Of a stretch of DNA of 64,000 bases, positions 41,662 through 50,927 are shown in pieces; position 1 is the first letter of the stretch, and each line of letters begins with the position of its first letter. Position numbers and translations under genes: made by a program. The notes beneath the pieces are model-generated. The model was not told where the DNA came from and did no database searches. It saw nothing but the letters and a program-made list of their open reading frames with translations. Source of the stretch: Lewinellaceae bacterium (lineage in GTDB: Bacteria > Bacteroidota > Bacteroidia > Chitinophagales > Saprospiraceae); assembly GCA_020636215.1 (NCBI GenBank), contig JACJYG010000006.1, positions 744,001-808,000 on the forward strand, in the 5' to 3' direction.

Positions 41662-43168
41662 ACAGTTCGATAAGGTGATGCGGGAAAAGTTGGGCAGCAT
41701 ACAGGCCCCTTTTGATCCCGATAGCTGGCAGTTGTTTGAACAGCGGCTGGCAGACGATAGTATGGGCATTCCGGAAGCTGGTGCACCGCTTGCCGACAAA
41801 CCTGGGCTGGATGAGGCTTTGTTTGAAAAACTTCACCGATATGAAGCGCCTTATCAACCCGGCCATTGGAATCAAATGGAGTCCCTTCTCGAAGAGGCCT
41901 TTGCCTGGCCCCAGAACGTGTTGCGTTACAAATTGATCGAACTCGCTTTAATGTTCCTTTTGTTCCTTGTGCTTTGGCAATCTATACCCACTGGCATTCC
42001 GGTAAATAAAATGCCACAGGCCCGGCGCCCCGGCACGGAAGCGGAACAGTCCATGCCCCTGTCTTCGGCGAAGGGTGAAGATCTCTACACATCGGTGATC
42101 CAGTCGGAAGCTGCAACAGCTGCTACAACCGAAGGGCCTGCCAGTGTAGCATCCGACGAAATTTCAACTACTCAACCGGCGGGCCTTCTGCCAATAAAGC
42201 CGGCAGGTGGAACAATTGCCGGCCCCCCTTCCAATGGTTTAACACATTCCAATGCTCCCGCTGCGGTGGGCATACCAGCCGGACAACAGGCCATTTTGAG
42301 CCAATTGCCTTATCGGAAGTTATATCTGAAGCCCCTTGCATATACCCTTCCGGTGATGCCTTCCCTCTCTTCTTTTATGGCCTTTGATGCGCTGGAAGCC
42401 ACCGCTCCCGCGCTCTTAGCTTACGAATCCAGCTTTCCTTTGGAAGAGGTGCTCATCAGCCGGCGCCGGCCCTTGCCCACATTGCGGGTCGGCATGTTCG
42501 GTAGCGCCGAATATAATCATATCATGGTTCCTCCCAGTGCCGAGAAAAAACTCAGTGAAGGTTTTGACCGCTATGCTATGGGGTATGGCGGCGGCTTATC
42601 GCTGGGCCTTGAAATGGGCCGTTGGGAATTGGAAACCGGCGCTGTCTACGCCGCCCGGAAGTACCCCGTCGGGCTGGTGTACGTCAACGGTAGTCTTGCC
42701 GAAGGGCTGGACGGCAATGAACTGCGTACCACTGAACTCAACATTCTGAACGTCCCGCTAAACCTGCGGTACAATATCCTGCACCGTGGTAGCTGGCGTG
42801 TCTACGCCCTAACCGGAGGTTCTGTGCAGGTGGTCTTCCAGGCTAACTATTTCACGGCTGACGCACCGGAATATTCCTACCGCCCCGACGCCGGCCCTAT
42901 CGACCCGGCTCCTGGTGATGAGAGTATCATCGCCCAGATCCATAAAGAAGGCCGTGGTTGGTTTGAAGACGGGACCTTTCGCGAAAATGCCTATATCACC
43001 GGCAACCTCGGCTTAGGCCTGGAACGCTACATCGGCGCCCGCTGGAGCCTTTTCGCCCAACCTACTTACCAGTATTCCCTGCACTATTTCCAGGATGGGT
43101 TGGGGCCTAACAACGATAAGATCAATTCCTTATCCGTATTCTTCGGCGCAAAGGTCCGCCTGCGCTAA
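41645..43168 (+). CDS. Putative anti-sigma-like membrane protein fused to outer-membrane-type beta-barrel
   Basis: A 507-residue protein overlapping the sigma factor gene. The cytoplasmic N-terminus has two similar motifs, IQAPFDPDSWQLFEQRL (about 19-35) and YEAPYQPGHWNQMESLLEEAF (about 69-89). One transmembrane helix follows (about 98-115, LIELALMFLLFLVLWQSI). Then comes a Ser/Pro/Thr-rich linker of about 130 residues and a C-terminal domain (about 280-507) with the alternating aromatic strands and GGGLSLGLEMG / LNLRYNIL / GLGLERYIGARWSLFAQPTY blocks of PorT/OmpA-like barrels. A protein with an inner membrane anchor and an outer-membrane barrel would need to span the periplasm. It may act as sensor and anti-sigma factor in one chain; this is inferred. 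Confidence 0.7.
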   Translation: MEKKNEQFDKVMREKLGSIQAPFDPDSWQLFEQRLADDSMGIPEAGAPLADKPGLDEALFEKLHRYEAPYQPGHWNQMESLLEEAFAWPQNVLRYKLIELALMFLLFLVLWQSIPTGIPVNKMPQARRPGTEAEQSMPLSSAKGEDLYTSVIQSEAATAATTEGPASVASDEISTTQPAGLLPIKPAGGTIAGPPSNGLTHSNAPAAVGIPAGQQAILSQLPYRKLYLKPLAYTLPVMPSLSSFMAFDALEATAPALLAYESSFPLEEVLISRRRPLPTLRVGMFGSAEYNHIMVPPSAEKKLSEGFDRYAMGYGGGLSLGLEMGRWELETGAVYAARKYPVGLVYVNGSLAEGLDGNELRTTELNILNVPLNLRYNILHRGSWRVYALTGGSVQVVFQANYFTADAPEYSYRPDAGPIDPAPGDESIIAQIHKEGRGWFEDGTFRENAYITGNLGLGLERYIGARWSLFAQPTYQYSLHYFQDGLGPNNDKINSLSVFFGAKVRLR

Positions 43169-43381
43169 CCTACGCAGATACCATCCACAACATTGTTGGC
43201 TTTGATCGATTCGCTGACTGCATTCTGCACATCGGCCATGTGCCCTGAAGTTGCTATCCGAACCATTGCAATTGCGGGAAGGGCTTTTATTCAGTTGGGG
43301 CTACATGGTGTTTTATCTGCATACCACACCTTCCGGTAATGACGTTTAGGTAGCAGAAATAAACACCTCAACTATAATCCT

Positions 43382-44974
43382 ATGACTACCAAACATTTTA
43401 CCCTGCTTGCCCTTGTTCTCTTTTCCCTACTCGCACCTCGGGCAGTTAAGGCGCAACCCGTCGATACCATCATTCAGAACTGGCACCGTGGAGACCGGAA
43501 GGAACCCACCAAAGACGAAGTCTTACTAAAGGTCAAAGTGTTGAACGCCCATGACCGCCTGGTGCCCAATCTGGACCTTTGGGCAGTGCACACCAAAAGC
43601 AGCCAGGCCTGGTACGGCCGTACCGATGAGAATGGGGAGGTGTACTTTCTGCTGCCGCGAGGGGAGTCCTTTCGCATCGATGCCGCTGACGAACAGGATT
43701 TGAGGAGCTTTCGAACCATTGATGACAAATTTGTCAAGAGCACCATTTCTGTGCGATATATCCCTAAGGATTTTACCGAAGAAGTGCATAACGATACGGT
43801 CTTTCAGAAAGTATCCCCTGCTCAGGCGCCAACCCGCGAGCGGGTACTCACCTTGTTGACTGTCCTGGATTTCGATGAGCAGCCCCTGGCCGACGAAATG
43901 CTGTACTTCCGCATGAAGCATAATGGCAAAGTATACGTTGCCCAAACGGATGAACAAGGTAAGGCCGTACTGATGCTGCCCAAAGGGGACAGTGTTTCCC
44001 TCTGCACCCGCTTTGAACCCGGCCTGTCTGTGTTCTTCCTTCGAAAAAGCGATTACAGTGAAAAACTTACTCTGACTTACCATACCATCGGCACGAAAGC
44101 CATCCTGGCGCGGCAGGCAGAGCGGGCGCGGCGGCTGGCTGTTCGCGATTCGCTATACCGCCTGGCAAGAATACGCGACTCCCTGGAATTTCTGCGCGAT
44201 TCTCTGCGCCTGCTGGCCGGAAAGAAAGATTTTCTGAACATGCTGGACTATGGCCTGTCGCCGGAAACCGTGAAACAACAGATCGGGGAACGCGCGACGT
44301 ACGAAAAAGAGATGCTCTCTAAAGATGAACGATACTTCGAAAAAACCGGTGAGGAGGTCAAAGCCGCACTCTATCGCAAACGCGATGAGTGGTCTAATAA
44401 AGTTATTGTTACCGACCTGACCGGCAGCATGTATCCCTATATGGACCAGATCCTGTTGTGGCATGCCTTGGCCCTCATACCCGGCGAACAGAACCGCTAT
44501 ATCTTTTTCAACGATGGCGATGGGCAAGTGGAATCGGAAAAAAAGATTGGCGCTACCGGAGGCATTTATTTGACGGAAAATATGGAGATGGACCAGCTTC
44601 TGGCTACCATGAAAAAAACTACGGATGCCGGCGGAGGCGGCGATGCGCCCGAAAATGACCTGGAGGCCTTGCTGGAAGGTGTCCGGATGATGGGCGAAAT
44701 GGATGAGCTCATTCTTATTGCCGACAACTATAGCGATGTCCGCGATATCGAGCTTTTGGTTCAACTCAAAGCTCCGGTGCGCATTGTATTGGCTGGCGCC
44801 GATTATGGGGTTAACGAAGACTATCTGGAAATAGCCTACCGCACCGGCGGCTCTATCCACACCCTGAGCGAAGACCTTTTTGAGCTCTCCCAACTGGCTG
44901 ATGGGGAAACGGTCACGATCGGAGGGTACCGGTATTTGGTGAATAAAGGCAAATTTGTTCAGCTAGGGGAGTAA
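43382..44974 (+). CDS. Secreted von Willebrand factor A domain protein
   Basis: A 530-residue protein with signal peptide (about 1-24, ending AVKAQ). Two similar beta-sandwich units follow (about 40-125 and 150-235), each with a strand-rich VLLKVKVLNAHDRLVPNLDLWAV-type start and a TDENGEVYFLLPRG / TDEQGKAVLMLPKG loop. A charged helical stretch with RDSLYRLARIRDSLEFLRDSLRLL repeats comes next. The vWA domain (about 340-500) begins with the MIDAS-like DLTGSM, has TDAGGGGDAPENDLEALLEG as the second metal loop, and ends before a beta tail. It probably binds a protein partner through a metal ion. Function unknown. Confidence 0.75.
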   Translation: MTTKHFTLLALVLFSLLAPRAVKAQPVDTIIQNWHRGDRKEPTKDEVLLKVKVLNAHDRLVPNLDLWAVHTKSSQAWYGRTDENGEVYFLLPRGESFRIDAADEQDLRSFRTIDDKFVKSTISVRYIPKDFTEEVHNDTVFQKVSPAQAPTRERVLTLLTVLDFDEQPLADEMLYFRMKHNGKVYVAQTDEQGKAVLMLPKGDSVSLCTRFEPGLSVFFLRKSDYSEKLTLTYHTIGTKAILARQAERARRLAVRDSLYRLARIRDSLEFLRDSLRLLAGKKDFLNMLDYGLSPETVKQQIGERATYEKEMLSKDERYFEKTGEEVKAALYRKRDEWSNKVIVTDLTGSMYPYMDQILLWHALALIPGEQNRYIFFNDGDGQVESEKKIGATGGIYLTENMEMDQLLATMKKTTDAGGGGDAPENDLEALLEGVRMMGEMDELILIADNYSDVRDIELLVQLKAPVRIVLAGADYGVNEDYLEIAYRTGGSIHTLSEDLFELSQLADGETVTIGGYRYLVNKGKFVQLGE

Positions 44975-44992
44975 TGGACGGTGATACAACCT

Positions 44993-47485
44993 CTACGGTT
45001 GCCATTCGCCCTTTCCTATGGACCAATCTGATCCAAAATATCCCATTTTTATCACTTTGGGTTCTGGGTTGTCGATCACATTATTGTCGTAGATCAGCAC
45101 GTCCGGCAGTGCGAAGTTTTGGTACAGATAGGGCAAGGTGTTAGTGAGTCGCATACCGGAAAGGTTGGCGCCGCCTACTACCGCCACCGAGGCATTATCA
45201 CTATCCATTCGGGGGCGAATAAAGAGCACGGCCTGGCTTTTCCCCGGCAGGTTTTCTTTGCCGAAAACGATTTCATCCCGGCTCACCTGAAGCGGACTGG
45301 CTTTCAGCAATTGATCCCAGGCTCGGTTGGTGCTGGCGTTACCATAGAGGACGACGTTGCGGCCTGGGTAGCTGGCGGCCTCAAAAGCTTCGTCCGGGAT
45401 AACTTCGATGCTGCCGTTACCCTGGTACCAGAAACTCTCGGCGTCGAAGCGGGCCTTTTGCAGGGCCCAGGCGTTTTCCTCCGGTGTGCCGGCGGTGCCG
45501 TATACGAAAACGACATTATTTTCAAATGCAGACTTGAACCCGCCGTAGCGCAGTGGCCCCTTATGAGCGGGAGATGGCTTGTCGGCCAACGCCCACACTC
45601 CATTTTGTTTAGACAGGTAGATCTGATCCTCGAGCAGGTATTTTCCCCAATCCAATTGGAGGGAATCACCATCGAAACGTAGGATGGCGGGTTGGGTTTT
45701 ATTGAGGATGGCCGCGTCGAGGGCCAGTATTTTTACATTATCAGTGGCGCCGGAAATGCGGTTTGCCGAGGGATCCCATTGTAGTTGGATTCGGCTGAAA
45801 TCAAGGTAGCGCTCCTGCTCATAAATGCTGGCCCAATAGTAGGAACTGGATACAGCTGGATTGGCGGTTTTGAAATCAATGATCCGGATGCGCTCCTCAC
45901 CAGGACGGGCCTTGCGGGCGAAAAAATCGAAGATCGGTGGCCAGTCTACACAATCGGCGCCGGGATCCTCGGAATGATCCCACCAGTGGCCCACGCCGGG
46001 TTCTTCGTAGTACTGGTAGTCTTTATGGAATTTGGAAAGGATCTCCAGCGCCTTATAGGCCTGTTCGGGCCGCACCACATCATCGGCGCCGCCGTGCAAA
46101 ACGTATACACCGAGGTTCTGCAGGTTGGTGAGCAAGGAGTCGGTAAAAGAAGCATTCTTAGCCCGATCCAGCATAGGCAGAGGGGTCAGTGATTTGTCGG
46201 GGTAGAAGCTGTCGTAGTAAGCGCCTACCCGCAAATAGCCCGCACTGGGAGCGATTGCGGCGAAGCGGCCGGGGTAAGTTGAGCCCAGTATCCAGGCGCC
46301 ATGGCCCCCCATAGAGTGGCCGGTAAGGTATACGCGGTTGGGGTCCACCGGGAGTTCTTGTTGCGCTAGTTCCAGCACTTCCATGGCGTCGATGCGGCCC
46401 CAGTCTTCCCAATTGTAGCCATAGGGGCGACGGTTGGTGGGCGCAACGAGGTGAGCCCAGCTTTTCTGGGCATAGGAGTCTGCCTGGTTCCATGCTTCCA
46501 CATTGGCGCCATGAACGGAGAGCACCAGCGCCTGCGGGCCGGGATTGGAAGCAGGGGTGACGGCATAGTATTGTACACTCCCATCTACGGAACTTCGGTA
46601 GGTACGCCGGTGTTGCCCGCCCCCGTCCCGGATGTCGAGTGTCAGATCAGCTGTGTCGAGGACTTGCCCCCCGGCGTCCAGCAGGCGGAGGTGAAGGGTA
46701 GCGGTACCCGCACCTTTACCCCATCCATTGGCGCGGATGCGGAAGGGGATCTTTCGGACGGACAAAGGTGGTATGGCGCCGGAAGCAGTTTGGAGGGCGG
46801 CTTCCCCTTCCAGTACACTTTCGATAGTGAGGTGTTCCAGGGTTTTCTCCCGGGCATTGACGACGACCAGCGCGCCCCACATTTCTTGGTTCTCCCCGAT
46901 TCGGATATCCGGGAGGCTGAGGTCTTTAGTGTTGAAAGATACCGTTTTTTCAAGAGGGTGCAGGAGCACCTTCAGCCGGCCTCGGTTGCATTTAAAGAGG
47001 AAGTCGTTATTGCCCTTTTTTAGTTTTATGGGCAGGAGGAGAAAGTCGAACTTCGGTTCCCAGTCTTCGAAGGTATCTTTGCCCTGGTATCGATTGCCCA
47101 CATGAGGCTCGCCATTCACGTAGGCCCACTTGTTGCCCAGGCTTTCCATGAGTACGATCTGTTCCTTATCCGAGGGGATATTTGCATACACATACCCTCC
47201 ACTCAGGTTGGGGTGCTGAAACCAACCTGAGGGGCCGGCCTCTATGCTTTCCCAACTGACGGTTTTTCCTAAAACTGTCACATTTTGCCGCGCCCTGGGG
47301 CTTTCCCACTGGCCGCTGATCAGGCTGCCTTCCACTGGATCGATGTAAAGGTGTGACTGTACATAAGAGTTGAGGGTAGGCAACGTCAGGGCCTGCTCCA
47401 GTTGCATAGTTTGACGTTGAGCGTTGAGGGTTGGCCAGAAGCTGAAAAGAAAATAAAATAGGGAAAAGGATATCTGGATTCGCAT
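44993..47485 (-). CDS. Secreted alpha/beta-hydrolase esterase/peptidase
   Basis: About 830 residues from ATG 47485, which gives a signal peptide (MRIQISFSLFYFLFSFWPTLNAQ). The middle of the protein (about 300-560) is a serine hydrolase domain: LVLSVHGANVEAW near the oxyanion hole, VDPNRVYLTGHSMGGHGAWILGSTYPGRFAAIAPSAG with the nucleophile Ser, LHGGADDVVRPEQAYKALEIL for the acid residue, and YYEEPGVGHWWD with the likely catalytic His. The N-terminal about 280 residues are beta-rich and may bind carbohydrate or polymer. The C-terminal region continues with further beta-like segments. This resembles polymer-degrading esterases of the prolyl-oligopeptidase/PHB-depolymerase type. It shares an operon with the membrane gene upstream (4 bp gap). 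Confidence 0.8.
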   Translation of the reverse strand: MRIQISFSLFYFLFSFWPTLNAQRQTMQLEQALTLPTLNSYVQSHLYIDPVEGSLISGQWESPRARQNVTVLGKTVSWESIEAGPSGWFQHPNLSGGYVYANIPSDKEQIVLMESLGNKWAYVNGEPHVGNRYQGKDTFEDWEPKFDFLLLPIKLKKGNNDFLFKCNRGRLKVLLHPLEKTVSFNTKDLSLPDIRIGENQEMWGALVVVNAREKTLEHLTIESVLEGEAALQTASGAIPPLSVRKIPFRIRANGWGKGAGTATLHLRLLDAGGQVLDTADLTLDIRDGGGQHRRTYRSSVDGSVQYYAVTPASNPGPQALVLSVHGANVEAWNQADSYAQKSWAHLVAPTNRRPYGYNWEDWGRIDAMEVLELAQQELPVDPNRVYLTGHSMGGHGAWILGSTYPGRFAAIAPSAGYLRVGAYYDSFYPDKSLTPLPMLDRAKNASFTDSLLTNLQNLGVYVLHGGADDVVRPEQAYKALEILSKFHKDYQYYEEPGVGHWWDHSEDPGADCVDWPPIFDFFARKARPGEERIRIIDFKTANPAVSSSYYWASIYEQERYLDFSRIQLQWDPSANRISGATDNVKILALDAAILNKTQPAILRFDGDSLQLDWGKYLLEDQIYLSKQNGVWALADKPSPAHKGPLRYGGFKSAFENNVVFVYGTAGTPEENAWALQKARFDAESFWYQGNGSIEVIPDEAFEAASYPGRNVVLYGNASTNRAWDQLLKASPLQVSRDEIVFGKENLPGKSQAVLFIRPRMDSDNASVAVVGGANLSGMRLTNTLPYLYQNFALPDVLIYDNNVIDNPEPKVIKMGYFGSDWSIGKGEWQP

Positions 47486-47489
47486 GGGT

Positions 47490-48185
47490 TTATTTGATTT
47501 TTGATTTTTCCAACACGATGATGCGTTCGGCGCCCAGCAGGATCGCCCACAAACTGGCGCAGGCAAGCAGATGGCCTACGTCCCAATAAGTGAACCATAC
47601 ACTGGGCGACCATTTTGCCAGGTGAGGCAATACAGCAAGAGCCGACAAGGGAATGGACAGCAATATCAACCGACTGCCCGGGTCATGCTTATAGAGAAAC
47701 TGATAAGCCTCTAAAGTCGTCACCAGCCCTATCATTGTAAAGGCAATATGAGCCTCAACCCAGTAAAAGGATTGATAGAAAAGGGAGAAAACGAATGCTG
47801 TCAGCAGCGCCAGCAAATTGATTGCGGACAGCATCGGGTAGACATTGGACGGGAAGAGCGGCCGGGTATGTTCAATGGCTCCTTGAGCCAATGCGGCCTG
47901 GCTGAGTAGAATGAACGTCCAGCAGGCTGCTTTGCCAGGGAACCCAGCCCAGTAGTTGAAGGCATGGCCGAAAAACGGGCCTATCAGTGAGGAGATGGCC
48001 AATAATAAAAAGAACAAGGAAAAGAACCGTTCGGGAGGCGCCATCGGCGTTTTCCGCCGCAACCGCATCCAGGCATAAAAACACAAAAAGCTGATTAACA
48101 AGCCGGTCAGGGCAATGACAGGTTCGGCGATGCGGAGGCTGCCTAAATAAATATCGGGTTGGACCGTAGTAGGTGGCATAGGCAA
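47490..48185 (-). CDS. Multi-helix integral membrane protein, unknown function
   Basis: A 231-residue protein with about seven hydrophobic helices (for example IAEPVIALTGLLISFLCFYAWM, FFSLFFLLLAISSLIGPFFG, LILLSIPLSALAVLPHL). Two conserved-looking polar positions are the His in FGHAFNYW and YWVEAHIAF. The pattern is that of small membrane proteins such as the ceramidase-like group, but no specific motif could be fixed. It precedes the secreted hydrolase gene on the same strand with a 4-bp gap, so the two are probably co-expressed. Confidence 0.6.
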   Translation of the reverse strand: MPMPPTTVQPDIYLGSLRIAEPVIALTGLLISFLCFYAWMRLRRKTPMAPPERFFSLFFLLLAISSLIGPFFGHAFNYWAGFPGKAACWTFILLSQAALAQGAIEHTRPLFPSNVYPMLSAINLLALLTAFVFSLFYQSFYWVEAHIAFTMIGLVTTLEAYQFLYKHDPGSRLILLSIPLSALAVLPHLAKWSPSVWFTYWDVGHLLACASLWAILLGAERIIVLEKSKIK

Positions 48186-48382
48186 TGGAGGCTGTTTACC
48201 CGTTTTTGCTTTTTGTAGGGCATGGTAAGGACATAATATACGAGCCTTGGTTGGATTATTGTCAATTACCGGGGGCTTTTTACCATTTTTATGGCTGCCT
48301 CTCTTTCCGCATTTATTATTATTGCGATAGGAGAAGCTTTAATTGATTTAAGAAACAGGGTTAGCGCTATAATCTTTACTAT

Positions 48383-49195
48383 ATGAATAGCATTGATGGG
48401 AAAGTAGCTGTAATTACTGGTTCCAGTATGGGAATTGGTAAAGCCCTCGCCATTGAAATGGCCCAAAGAGGAGCAAGAGTGGTACTCAATGGGAGGGATA
48501 AAACCCGTTTAGATGAAACCCATCAAATGTTATTGGATAATGGCTACGATGTTACAGCAATTTCAGGGGATGTATCCAATTTTAATGATTGCGAGAAATT
48601 AATTGAGCACACCCTAAAATCCTACGGGAAGATTGACTATCTAATCAATAACGCAGGGTTATCAGCTGAGGGAGAAATAGAAAAAATGCAGCCCGATCTT
48701 TTTAAAAAGATTATAGATGTAAATTATTTAGGGAGTATATTTCCTACCAAAGTGGCCCTCCCATATATTAAAGCAAGTAAAGGAAGTATACTTTTTATCT
48801 CAAGCCTTGCCGCCATCCATGGCTTGCCCGAATATAGTGCATACTGCTCTTCAAAAATGGCTTTGACTGCGGTAGCGGAATCGTTGAAAACAGAACTCAG
48901 TGGGACAGGAGTGCATGTTGGAATAGCCTATCTAGGATTTATTCAGAATGATCCAAACAAAAAAGTTTATAAGGCGAATGGCGAACTGGAGGTAATCCCC
49001 ATAAGAGAGGGGGTTAAAGTCCAGCCTGTAAAAAATACCGCTCATCGATTGATTAAAATGATCGAAAATCGCACCTATAAATTGACTTTTTCAACAATAG
49101 GGAAATTACTGCTATTCCTGAATCGATTTACCCCAATGTTACTTGAACAGTTTTTTTATTATTCATATAAAAAGAAAAAAGACGGGAAGGGGTAG
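48383..49195 (+). CDS. Short-chain dehydrogenase/reductase
   Basis: A 270-residue NAD(P)-dependent oxidoreductase. The cofactor loop VITGSSMGIGKALA (TGxxxGIG), the NNAG motif at about 88-91, the catalytic Ser in ILFISSLAA and the YCSSK motif (YxxxK) are all present. The basic residue after the cofactor loop (NGRDKTR) suggests NADP. The C-terminal end has a hydrophobic LLLFLNRFTPMLLEQFFYYSYK that may associate with membrane. The gene is noticeably richer in A/T than its neighbours and stands alone, so recent acquisition is possible. Substrate unknown. Confidence 0.88.
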   Translation: MNSIDGKVAVITGSSMGIGKALAIEMAQRGARVVLNGRDKTRLDETHQMLLDNGYDVTAISGDVSNFNDCEKLIEHTLKSYGKIDYLINNAGLSAEGEIEKMQPDLFKKIIDVNYLGSIFPTKVALPYIKASKGSILFISSLAAIHGLPEYSAYCSSKMALTAVAESLKTELSGTGVHVGIAYLGFIQNDPNKKVYKANGELEVIPIREGVKVQPVKNTAHRLIKMIENRTYKLTFSTIGKLLLFLNRFTPMLLEQFFYYSYKKKKDGKG

Positions 49196-49305
49196 ATAAT
49201 CTTGGGGGGGGAGGTTCGATCAGAAGCATCCATTCTGATTTGATCAACTTCATAAGGTGAAAGATTCAAGATCTACGAGATATAGCCCCTCCTAGCGTAA
49301 ATAAC

Positions 49306-50289
49306 TCATAAGTAACCGTTCTCTTTAAACCAGTCAAAAGCGGATTGGATGGCCGTTTCAATATTCGTTTGAGGCATGTTCAATTCCCGTATGGCTTTTT
49401 CCTGGGAATAGAACTGCTTTTCACAAGAGACTCTGACGGTAGCATGGCTTAGTGCCGGTGGCCGCCCGAAAAGAAGGCCGGCCGTTGTGCCGATGTAACC
49501 ATAGGCTTTCATGGCCAGGCCGGGTATTTTCAAGCCAGGCGGCTTTCGGCCGACTACTCTGCCAATTATTTCAAACAGTTCCCGATAGTATAAATTGGTA
49601 TGGCCCGCGATGTAGCATTCCCCGGTCCGCCCCATAGTGATCGCATTGATAATCGCATGGGCTACGTCCCTTACATATACAAAATTTTTTCCGCCGCCGG
49701 TGTACCCCGGTACTTTTCCCTCGTAAAGGGCAATGATCATTCGCCCTGAACTTGGTTGTGAATCATATTCCCCAAACATAAAGGTTGGATTGATGATGAC
49801 CACAGGGAGCCCTTTTTCGCGAACATATTGCAGGGCCAATTCCTGAGCTTTGTACTTTGAATCTACGTAGTCGAGGCCATATTTATATCCGGTATAGGGC
49901 TGTGCCTCATCTCCCGGTGCTTCTTTCGGGCCCGGTTGGTAGGCGCTTGCAGAACTGACATAAACCAAACGGCTGATATTATGGTGCAGGGCGGCTTTCA
50001 GGATGTTATGGGTGCCGTCGTAGTTTACTTGCCAGGTTTTTTGGGAACGGGCCGGCCAGACCGAAGTATTGGCTGCGGCATGTATCACCACATCGCAGCC
50101 TTGCATTGCAGCCATTACGTCGTCAGGATTCAGAATGTTTCCGTGAAATCGTTCGATTGGTAAGCCTGCCAGGGTTTGGGAAGAGCTACCCGGTAGGATA
50201 AAAGCTTTGACAGCAAAGTTTTGGGCAAGCAATTCGCGGGTTAGATTACTGCCTAAAAGACCGTCGGGCCCGGTTATCAAAATCTTCAT
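49306..50289 (-). CDS. NAD-dependent epimerase/dehydratase (dihydroflavonol-reductase-like)
   Basis: A 327-residue extended SDR. The cofactor loop ITGPDGLLGSNL (GxxGxxG) is at the N-terminus, HGNILNPDDVMAAMQGCDVVIHAAA follows, and the active-site YVDSK (YxxxK) is in GYKYGLDYVDSKYKAQ. NPTFMFGE and the later GGGKNFVYVRDVAHA belong to the family. Members reduce or epimerise sugar nucleotides, or steroid- and flavonoid-like ketones. Which applies here is not known. The gene is convergent with the SDR gene. Confidence 0.88.
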   Translation of the reverse strand: MKILITGPDGLLGSNLTRELLAQNFAVKAFILPGSSSQTLAGLPIERFHGNILNPDDVMAAMQGCDVVIHAAANTSVWPARSQKTWQVNYDGTHNILKAALHHNISRLVYVSSASAYQPGPKEAPGDEAQPYTGYKYGLDYVDSKYKAQELALQYVREKGLPVVIINPTFMFGEYDSQPSSGRMIIALYEGKVPGYTGGGKNFVYVRDVAHAIINAITMGRTGECYIAGHTNLYYRELFEIIGRVVGRKPPGLKIPGLAMKAYGYIGTTAGLLFGRPPALSHATVRVSCEKQFYSQEKAIRELNMPQTNIETAIQSAFDWFKENGYL

Positions 50290-50357
50290 AATAGTGTAAA
50301 TAAGACCGTCACAGGGCTAAATAATGGGATTATTCATCGCCTGCTTGCACTTTCTTA

Positions 50358-50521
50358 AGAGCTTGTTCAAATTTCGTTTTTGGAGATGAAAATTATTCAT
50401 TTTTTGCTTAGGCAAGGCGTCGAAATGGGAGCATACCCTTAGGTACGTGACCATTTCGACAACGTAGCATAAGCGAAAAAGGGACATTTTCAGCCCGAAG
50501 GATGAAATTTGAACAAGCTCT
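50358..50521. repeat. 164-bp palindromic MITE-like element (copy B)
   Basis: Perfect 18-bp inverted repeats AGAGCTTGTTCAAATTTC (50358-50375) and its complement (50504-50521). The inner arms CGTCGAAATGG and CCATTTCGAC pair, and the apex TACCCTTAGGTACG is nearly the same as that of copy A (165-327). The total length differs from copy A by one base although most of the arm sequence differs, indicating conserved architecture. Confidence 0.75.
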
Positions 50522-50711
50522 AAGAGATGTTGATGCATTAAAGGTACTCTTTTTTTTGCTTGGGGCAATCTCCTGCATTTTGTTCCTTCAACCAGCTTAT
50601 TGACTTGTTGCCGTTTCACAGCAGGGGTGTTAAAATGATTGATTTTCAATATTTTATGTATTTGTTTAATAATTGGGCCCCCAGGCGTATTTTTGACAGC
50701 TACAAAAGAAT

Positions 50712-50742
50712 TGGTTCTCAGCAATTTATTGCCTATCTTTGT
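50712..50742 (+). promoter_or_regulatory. Candidate promoter for the RRM protein gene
   Basis: TATCTTTG at 50735-50742 matches the Bacteroidota -7 consensus and TTGG at 50712-50715 lies 19 nt upstream. The start codon is at 50928, so the leader would be about 180 nt, long enough for a regulatory structure. Confidence 0.45.
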
Positions 50743-50927
50743 AGGGTCATTCAATTACTCTACCGGCTATTACGTTTAAATTCTTCCTTCCAAGTAAGAT
50801 TTAAAGTTTCCCGAAAGCAATAATTGTCTGATCAGGTCCTCGGCAGCGGGTTGCTTCCCTTTCGTTTTGGGGGGAGGCGCCATCTGATGCCGGGGTAAGC
50901 TATTTAATTCTTTATCAAATTTTAGTT

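Larger units (their letters stand above)
50290..50927. other. Gene-free region with palindromic element and a promoter
   Basis: About 640 bp without a credible gene; the frames on both strands are poor in complexity. It contains the palindromic element (copy B) and a promoter candidate at 50712-50742 for the RRM gene, leaving a long leader of about 180 nt. Confidence 0.5.

Noticed and set aside
48343..48373. TTGATT-N19-TATAAT upstream of the SDR gene as a promoter
   Set aside because: It follows the E. coli-type pattern rather than the Bacteroidota one and would leave practically no leader before the start codon.
50560..50823. Plus-strand frame of 87 codons before the RRM gene
   Set aside because: It overlaps the candidate promoter, lacks any domain and is rich in aromatic and basic residues without pattern.
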